The notes under the pieces are model-generated. The model saw only the letters and a program-made list of their open reading frames with translations. It searched no databases and had not been told where the DNA came from. Positions 59,142 through 64,000 of a DNA stretch of 64,000 nt are shown here, in pieces. Source of the stretch: UBA10649 sp965278965. GTDB lineage: Bacteria; Actinomycetota; Actinomycetes; S36-B12. Position numbers and translations under genes: made by a program. Where the stretch lies: contig OZ257127.1 of NCBI GenBank assembly GCA_965278965.1, positions 2,852,001-2,916,000 of the forward strand. The letters run 5' to 3'. Every line of letters starts with the position of its first letter. Positions within the stretch are counted from its first letter, which is position 1.

Positions 59142-59516
59142 GTGCCCACCATCCAGCAGCTGGTCCGCAAGGGCCGCCAGGACAAGGTCTCCAAGAACAA
59201 GGCGCCGGCGCTCAAGGGCAGCCCGCAGCGCCGCGGCGTGTGCACGCGCGTGTACACGACGACCCCGAAGAAGCCGAACTCCGCGCTGCGCAAGGTCGCG
59301 CGTGTTCGCCTCAGCTCGGGCGTCGAGGTGACCGCCTACATCCCCGGCGTGGGCCACAACCTGCAGGAGCACTCGATCGTCCTCGTCCGTGGTGGCCGCG
59401 TCCGCGACCTGCCCGGCGTTCGCTACAAGGTCATCCGTGGCGCCCTCGACACCCAGGGCGTGAAGAACCGCAAGCAGGCGCGCTCGCGCTACGGCGCGAA
59501 GAAGGAGAAGGGCTGA
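59142..59516 (+). CDS. rpsL: 30S ribosomal protein S12 (Arg at position 88)
   Basis: The 124-residue decoding-centre protein. The first streptomycin loop is TTTPKKPNSALRK with Lys43/44 intact. The second loop reads GGRVRDLPGVRY: residue 88, Lys in most bacteria, is Arg (codon CGC, 59403-59405). Lys88Arg is a known streptomycin-resistance change in other species. C-terminal TQGVKNRKQARSRYGAKKEK is standard. GTG 59142 starts the conserved MPTIQQLVRKGR. No strong Shine-Dalgarno is seen. It leads the str operon. Confidence 0.97.
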   Translation: MPTIQQLVRKGRQDKVSKNKAPALKGSPQRRGVCTRVYTTTPKKPNSALRKVARVRLSSGVEVTAYIPGVGHNLQEHSIVLVRGGRVRDLPGVRYKVIRGALDTQGVKNRKQARSRYGAKKEKG

Positions 59517-59986
59517 TGCCTCGCAAGGGCCCCGCGGCCAAGCGGCCGGTCGTCATCGACCCGGTCTACACGTCCCCCGTCGTCACGCAGCTGATCAACA
59601 AGGTGCTGCTCGACGGCAAGCGCTCCACGGCGGAGCGGATCGTCTACGGCGCCCTCGAGGGCTGCCGCGAGAAGACCGGCACCGACCCGGTTCAGACGCT
59701 CAAGCGCGCGCTGGACAACGTCAAGCCGTCGCTGGAGGTCAAGTCCCGCCGTGTCGGTGGCGCGACCTACCAGGTCCCGATCGAGGTCAAGCCCGCCCGG
59801 GCCACCACCTTGTCCCTGCGCTGGCTCATCAGCTACTCGCGGCTGCGTCGCGAGAAGACGATGACCGAGCGCCTCATGAACGAGATCCTCGACGCGTCGA
59901 ACGGCCTGGGCGCTGCGGTCAAGAAGCGCGAGGACACCCACAAGATGGCCGAGTCCAACAAGGCCTTCGCGCACTACCGCTGGTAG
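59516..59986 (+). CDS. rpsG: 30S ribosomal protein S7
   Basis: The 156-residue primary 16S-binding protein of the head. MPRKGPAAKRPVVIDPVYTSPVVTQLINKVLLDGKRSTAE is the usual start, SRRVGGATYQVPIEVKP carries the rRNA-binding beta hairpin, and REDTHKMAESNKAFAHYRW is the standard C-terminus. The ATG overlaps the rpsL stop by one base (TGATG). S7 represses the str operon in E. coli by binding the S12-S7 intercistronic region, which is absent here, so that type of control is unlikely. Confidence 0.97.
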   Translation: MPRKGPAAKRPVVIDPVYTSPVVTQLINKVLLDGKRSTAERIVYGALEGCREKTGTDPVQTLKRALDNVKPSLEVKSRRVGGATYQVPIEVKPARATTLSLRWLISYSRLRREKTMTERLMNEILDASNGLGAAVKKREDTHKMAESNKAFAHYRW

Positions 59987-60019
59987 TGCGGCACCACCTA
60001 CGAACTTACGGAGACTGAC

Positions 60020-62119
60020 GTGTCTACCCAGACCAGGCTCGATCTGGCCAAGGTCCGCAACATCGGGATCATGGCTCATATCGACGCGGGCAAGACCACG
60101 ACGACCGAGCGCATCCTGTTCTACACGGGCATCACCTACAAGATCGGTGAGGTCCACGAGGGCGCTGCCGTCATGGACTGGATGGAGCAGGAGCAGGAAC
60201 GCGGCATCACGATCACGTCCGCCGCGACGACCTGTCAGTGGAAAGACCACACCATCAACATCATCGACACCCCCGGGCACGTCGACTTCACCGTCGAGGT
60301 CGAGCGCTCGCTGCGCGTCCTCGACGGCGCCGTCACCGTGTTCGATGGCGTCGCCGGTGTCGAGCCCCAGTCGGAGACGGTCTGGCGCCAGGCGGACAAG
60401 TACGACGTCCCCCGGATCTGCTTCATCAACAAGCTCGACCGCACCGGAGCCGACTTCTACCGCTGCGTCGAGATGATCATCGACCGCCTTGGTGCGGTCC
60501 CGCTGGTCCTGCAGCTGCCGATCGGCAACGAGTCCGACTTCATGGGCCTCGTCGACCTGGTCGAGATGCGCGCCCTCACCTGGCGCGGAGAGACCCAGAA
60601 GGGCGAGGACTACGTCGTCGAGGAGATCCCCGCGGAGCTGGCCGACCAGGCCGCCGAGTACCGCGAGAAGCTCCTGGAGACGCTGGCCGAGGCCGACGAC
60701 GCGATCATGGAGAAGTTCCTCGACGGCGTGGAGATCTCCGTCGAGGAGATCCAGGCCGGCATCCGTCGCGCGACGCTCGCGTACAAGCTCACCCCGGTCC
60801 TGACCGGCTCGGCGTTCAAGAACAAGGGCGTGCAGCCCATGCTCGACGCCGTCGTCTCGTACCTGCCGTCGCCGCTGGACGTCCGCGCGATCTCCGGCCA
60901 CAAGCCCGGCCACGAGGAGACGATCATCGAGCGGGCGCCGAGCGACACCGAGCCGTTCTCGGCGCTGGCGTTCAAGATCGCGACCGACCCGCACCTGGGC
61001 AAGCTCACCTACATCCGGGTGTACTCCGGCAAGATCGACTCCGGCAACGCCGTGCTCAACAGCGTGAAGGACCGCAAGGAGCGCATCGGCAAGATCTACC
61101 GGATGCACGCGAACAAGCGTGAGGAGATCGACTCGGTGGGCGCCGGCGACATCGTCGCGGTGATGGGCCTGAAGGACACCACCACGGGCGAGACCCTGTG
61201 CGACTCGTCCAACCCGGTCGTGCTGGAGTCGATGACCTTCCCCGACCCGGTCATCCACATCGCGATCGAGCCCAAGTCCAAGGGCGACCAGGACAAGCTC
61301 GGCATCGCGATCCAGCGGCTGGCCGAGGAGGACCCGACCTTCCACGTCCGCACGGACGAGGAGACCGGCCAGACGATCATCGGCGGCATGGGCGAGCTGC
61401 ACCTGGAGGTGCTGGTCGACCGGATGAAGCGCGAGTTCAAGGTCGAGGCGAACGTCGGCAAGCCCCAGGTGGCGTACCGGGAGACCCTCACCAAGAAGAT
61501 CGAGAAGGTCGACTACACCCACAAGAAGCAGACCGGCGGCTCTGGCCAGTTCGCGAAGGTGCAGATCGACATCGGTCCGACCACCTCCGAGCACGGCGGC
61601 TACGTCTTCGAGAACAAGGTCACCGGCGGCCGCATCCCGCGCGAGTACATCCCGTCCGTGGATGCCGGCTGCCAGGAGGCGATGGAGAGCGGCGTGCTCG
61701 CCGGATACCCCATGGTCGACATCACCGTGACGCTCCAGGACGGCGCCTTCCACGACGTCGACTCCTCGGAGCTGGCGTTCAAGATCGCCGGCTCGATGGC
61801 GTTCAAGGAGGGCGCGCGCCGTGCCGGCGCCGTCATCCTCGAGCCGATGATGGGGGTCGAGGTGACCACACCCGAGGACTTCATGGGTGATGTCATCGGC
61901 GACCTGAACTCCCGCCGCGGCCAGATCCAGGCCATGGAGGAGCGTGCCGGTGCCCGCGTCGTCAAGGCGCTGGTGCCGCTGTCAGAGATGTTCGGCTACG
62001 TGGGCGACCTGCGCAGCCGTACGCAGGGCCGCGCGAGCTACAGCATGCAGTTCGACTCGTACGCCCAGGTTCCGGCGAATGTGCAGCTGGAGATCATCGC
62101 CAAGGCTCGCGGCGAGTAA
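60020..62119 (+). CDS. fusA: Elongation factor G
   Basis: The 699-residue GTPase drives translocation. G1 is AHIDAGKTT, G2/switch I RGITITSAAT, G3 DTPGHVDF, G4 NKLD and G5 GSAFKNKG, all intact. Domain IV has VAYRETLTKK and GSGQFAKVQIDI, and domain V ends YSMQFDSYAQVP. GTG 60020 has ACGGAG upstream. It is the only EF-G in view and lies in the standard rpsL-rpsG-fusA-tuf order. Confidence 0.97.
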   Translation: MSTQTRLDLAKVRNIGIMAHIDAGKTTTTERILFYTGITYKIGEVHEGAAVMDWMEQEQERGITITSAATTCQWKDHTINIIDTPGHVDFTVEVERSLRVLDGAVTVFDGVAGVEPQSETVWRQADKYDVPRICFINKLDRTGADFYRCVEMIIDRLGAVPLVLQLPIGNESDFMGLVDLVEMRALTWRGETQKGEDYVVEEIPAELADQAAEYREKLLETLAEADDAIMEKFLDGVEISVEEIQAGIRRATLAYKLTPVLTGSAFKNKGVQPMLDAVVSYLPSPLDVRAISGHKPGHEETIIERAPSDTEPFSALAFKIATDPHLGKLTYIRVYSGKIDSGNAVLNSVKDRKERIGKIYRMHANKREEIDSVGAGDIVAVMGLKDTTTGETLCDSSNPVVLESMTFPDPVIHIAIEPKSKGDQDKLGIAIQRLAEEDPTFHVRTDEETGQTIIGGMGELHLEVLVDRMKREFKVEANVGKPQVAYRETLTKKIEKVDYTHKKQTGGSGQFAKVQIDIGPTTSEHGGYVFENKVTGGRIPREYIPSVDAGCQEAMESGVLAGYPMVDITVTLQDGAFHDVDSSELAFKIAGSMAFKEGARRAGAVILEPMMGVEVTTPEDFMGDVIGDLNSRRGQIQAMEERAGARVVKALVPLSEMFGYVGDLRSRTQGRASYSMQFDSYAQVPANVQLEIIAKARGE

Positions 62120-62208
62120 GTCGCGGATCACCCGAAAGACAGATCGACCACAGGACGAGAACCGATCCGCGTCACCGCCGGACGGTGCAACTACAAGGGA
62201 GAACTCAA

Positions 62209-63405
62209 GTGGCGAAGGCCAAGTTTGAGCGCACCAAGCCGCACGTCAACATCGGCACCATCGGTCACATCGACCATGGCAAGACCACGCTGACCGCGGC
62301 CATCACCAAGGTGCTGCACGACAAGTACCCGGACGTGAACCCGTTCACGCCGTTCGACATGATCGACAAGGCTCCCGAGGAGCGTCAGCGCGGCATCACG
62401 ATCTCGATCGCGCACGTCGAGTACCAGACCGAGGCGCGTCACTACGCCCACGTCGACTGCCCCGGCCACGCCGACTACATCAAGAACATGATCACCGGCG
62501 CGGCTCAGATGGACGGCGCGATCCTCGTGGTCGCCGCCACCGACGGCCCGATGCCGCAGACCAAGGAGCACGTCCTCCTGGCCCGCCAGGTCGGCGTCCC
62601 CTCGATCGTCGTCGCGCTGAACAAGTGCGACATGGTCGACGACGAGGAGCTCATCGAGCTCGTCGAGATGGAGGTGCGCGAGCTCCTCAGCACCTACGAG
62701 TTCCCCGGCGACGACATCCCCGTCGTGCGGGTGGCCGCGTTCCCGGCGCTGAACGGCGACGAGAAGTGGGCCGACCAGATCATGGAGCTCATGAACGCGG
62801 TCGACGCCTACATCCCGACCCCCGAGCGTGAGATCGACAAGCCGTTCCTCATGCCGATCGAGGACGTCTTCACGATCACCGGCCGTGGCACCGTGGTGAC
62901 CGGGCGCATCGAGCGTGGCGTCGTCAAGGTCAACGAGGAGATCGAGATCGTCGGCATCCACACCGGACCGGCGGCCAAGACCACCGTGACCGGCGTCGAG
63001 ATGTTCCGCAAGCTCCTCGACGAGGGCCAGGCGGGCGAGAACGTCGGCCTGCTCCTGCGCGGCATCAAGCGCGAGGACGTGGAGCGCGGCCAGGTCTGCT
63101 GCAAGCCGGGCTCGATCACCCCGCACACCGAGTTCGACGCGCAGGTCTACATCCTGTCGAAGGACGAGGGCGGCCGGCACACGCCGTTCTTCAACAACTA
63201 CCGTCCCCAGTTCTACTTCCGGACGACGGACGTCACCGGCGTCGTGACCCTGCCCGAGGGCAAGGACATGGTCATGCCGGGCGACAACACCGACATGAAG
63301 GTCGACCTGATCCAGCCGATCGCGATGGAGGAGGGCCTGCGCTTCGCTATCCGCGAGGGCGGCCGCACCGTCGGGGCCGGCCGGGTCACCAAGATCATCA
63401 AGTAG
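62209..63405 (+). CDS. tuf: Elongation factor Tu
   Basis: The 398-residue GTPase delivers aminoacyl-tRNA. G1 GHIDHGKTT, G3 DCPGHADY and G4 NKCD are standard. The G5 segment, usually VSALKAL or VSGLKAL, reads VAAFPAL (near residue 176), so the conserved Ser is Ala. In domain 2, GQVCCKPGS (near residue 300) has two adjacent Cys where Val/Leu/Ile pairs are common. The kirromycin/enacyloxin face (RHTPFFNNYRPQFYFRTTDVTG) is normal. GTG 62209 has AAGGGAGAA upstream. A strong terminator follows. Confidence 0.96.
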   Translation: MAKAKFERTKPHVNIGTIGHIDHGKTTLTAAITKVLHDKYPDVNPFTPFDMIDKAPEERQRGITISIAHVEYQTEARHYAHVDCPGHADYIKNMITGAAQMDGAILVVAATDGPMPQTKEHVLLARQVGVPSIVVALNKCDMVDDEELIELVEMEVRELLSTYEFPGDDIPVVRVAAFPALNGDEKWADQIMELMNAVDAYIPTPEREIDKPFLMPIEDVFTITGRGTVVTGRIERGVVKVNEEIEIVGIHTGPAAKTTVTGVEMFRKLLDEGQAGENVGLLLRGIKREDVERGQVCCKPGSITPHTEFDAQVYILSKDEGGRHTPFFNNYRPQFYFRTTDVTGVVTLPEGKDMVMPGDNTDMKVDLIQPIAMEEGLRFAIREGGRTVGAGRVTKIIK

Positions 63406-63439
63406 TCCTCCCGGACTCACCTGAGGATCTCCCCGGATC

Positions 63440-63470
63440 CGCGGGGGCGGCGCGACCCGCCGCCCCCGCG
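63440..63470 (+). terminator. Terminator after tuf
   Basis: A perfect 13-bp stem (63440-63452 with 63458-63470) around a 5-base loop, then TAAACC. It ends the str operon before the S10 operon. Confidence 0.85.
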
Positions 63471-63553
63471 TAAACCGGACCAGCACGGCGCACGACCCGC
63501 ACGACCAGATCGAACCCGTAGCGGCACTACACGAGTAAGGACACCAAGCCACC

Positions 63554-63862
63554 ATGGCGGGACAGAAGATCCGCATCCGGCTCAAGGCCTACGACCACGA
63601 GGTCATCGACTCATCGGCGCGCAAGATCGTCGAGACGGTGACCCGCACGGGCGCGAAGGTCGCGGGCCCGGTGCCGCTGCCGACCGAGAAGAACGTGTAC
63701 TGCGTCATCCGCTCGCCGCACAAGTACAAGGACAGCCGCGAGCACTTCGAGATGCGCACGCACAAGCGTCTCATCGACATCCTCGACCCGACCCCGAAGA
63801 CGGTGGACTCGCTCATGCGACTCGACCTGCCGGCGGGCGTCGACATCGAGATCAAGCTCTAG
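63554..63862 (+). CDS. rpsJ: 30S ribosomal protein S10
   Basis: The 102-residue S10/NusE protein. QKIRIRLKAYDHEVIDSSARKIVETVTRTGA is the standard N-terminal half, HKYKDSREHFEMRTHKRLIDI the long loop reaching into the 30S head, and LDLPAGVDIEIKL the C-terminal strand that also binds NusB/NusG in antitermination. ATG 63554 has TAAGGA upstream. It is the first gene of the S10 operon and is followed 30 bp later by rplC. Confidence 0.97.
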   Translation: MAGQKIRIRLKAYDHEVIDSSARKIVETVTRTGAKVAGPVPLPTEKNVYCVIRSPHKYKDSREHFEMRTHKRLIDILDPTPKTVDSLMRLDLPAGVDIEIKL

Positions 63863-63892
63863 GCCGCGCGGGAAGACAGGAAGCGATCAACG

Positions 63893-64000
63893 ATGGGCAC
63901 CAACGTCAAGGGCGTGCTGGGCGAGAAGCTCGGAATGACCCAGGTCTGGGACGAGAACAACCGAGTCGTCCCCGTGACCGTGGTCAAGGCCGGGCCGTGC
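63893..64000 (+). CDS. rplC: 50S ribosomal protein L3 (3' part outside window)
   Basis: The first 36 codons are seen, open to the window end. GTNVKGVLGEKLGMTQVWDE and NRVVPVTVVKAGPC are the highly conserved N-terminus of L3, which binds 23S rRNA early in assembly. ATG 63893 has AGGAAGCG upstream and follows rpsJ by 30 bp, the normal S10-operon order. Confidence 0.93.
   Translation, partial: MGTNVKGVLGEKLGMTQVWDENNRVVPVTVVKAGPC

Overview
The window is 64 kb of very GC-rich chromosome (roughly 70-73 % by eye) from an actinobacterium, most probably a member of the Micrococcales close to Cellulomonas/Actinotalea. The grounds are two WhiB proteins, a DUF3039 protein, many GTG starts, GTGA start/stop overlaps, and at least ten genes whose start codon sits 6-7 bases after a TANNNT -10 box (leaderless transcripts). 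The family-level assignment is an inference from protein flavour. No rRNA, phage, transposase or CRISPR array was seen.

Layout. 0-7 kb: end of a penicillin-acylase-type enzyme, 5-formyl-THF cyclo-ligase, galU with a coupled acetyltransferase, a membrane protein, tRNA-Ala, and a TetR-controlled SDR/alpha-beta-hydrolase pair. 7-14 kb: a sulfonate-type module (TauD-like dioxygenase divergent from an SsuABC/TauABC-type transporter, a WhiB protein, an IPNS-like oxygenase) followed by tryptophanase. 14-22 kb: aldo/keto reductase, trmB operon, MFS exporter divergent from csoR-copZ-copA-patB. 22-28 kb: GTP-type PEP carboxykinase, ornithine carbamoyltransferase, WhiB, thioredoxin, DUF3039, MFS, YajQ. 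28-32 kb: tRNA-Tyr, a lower-GC patch with an orphan small protein, a PAP2 membrane protein, ACT-domain protein and SDR.

31.8-64 kb is the conserved translation/transcription supercluster: tRNA-Thr, tRNA-Met, rpmG, two MaoC-type dehydratases, murB, (aspC opposite), tRNA-Trp, secE, nusG, rplK, rplA // rplJ, rplL // rpoB, rpoC, rpsL, rpsG, fusA, tuf, rpsJ, rplC. Two accessory blocks interrupt it: a complete LIV-type ABC transporter with a secreted alpha/beta hydrolase between rplA and rplJ, and a cupin/TetR/MDR-MFS/MarR block between rplL and rpoB.

The points most worth following up are: (1) one operator design, ATACCC-N4-GGGTAT placed exactly 6 bp upstream of a leaderless -10 box, occurs both at csoR-copZ-copA and at trxA, and the CsoR protein lacks the copper-binding His, which suggests a persulfide/thiol (CstR-like) regulon; (2) the LIV-type transporter plus secreted hydrolase cassette, whose LivM carries three 66-bp tandem repeats and whose binding protein has no lipobox; (3) Arg at S12 position 88, the streptomycin-resistance position; (4) a tRNA-Thr(GGT) with two abnormal bases; (5) a dispersed palindromic element shared by two convergent gene junctions; (6) a pair of MarR operators, two CRP/GlxR-like sites, and other readable regulatory sites.
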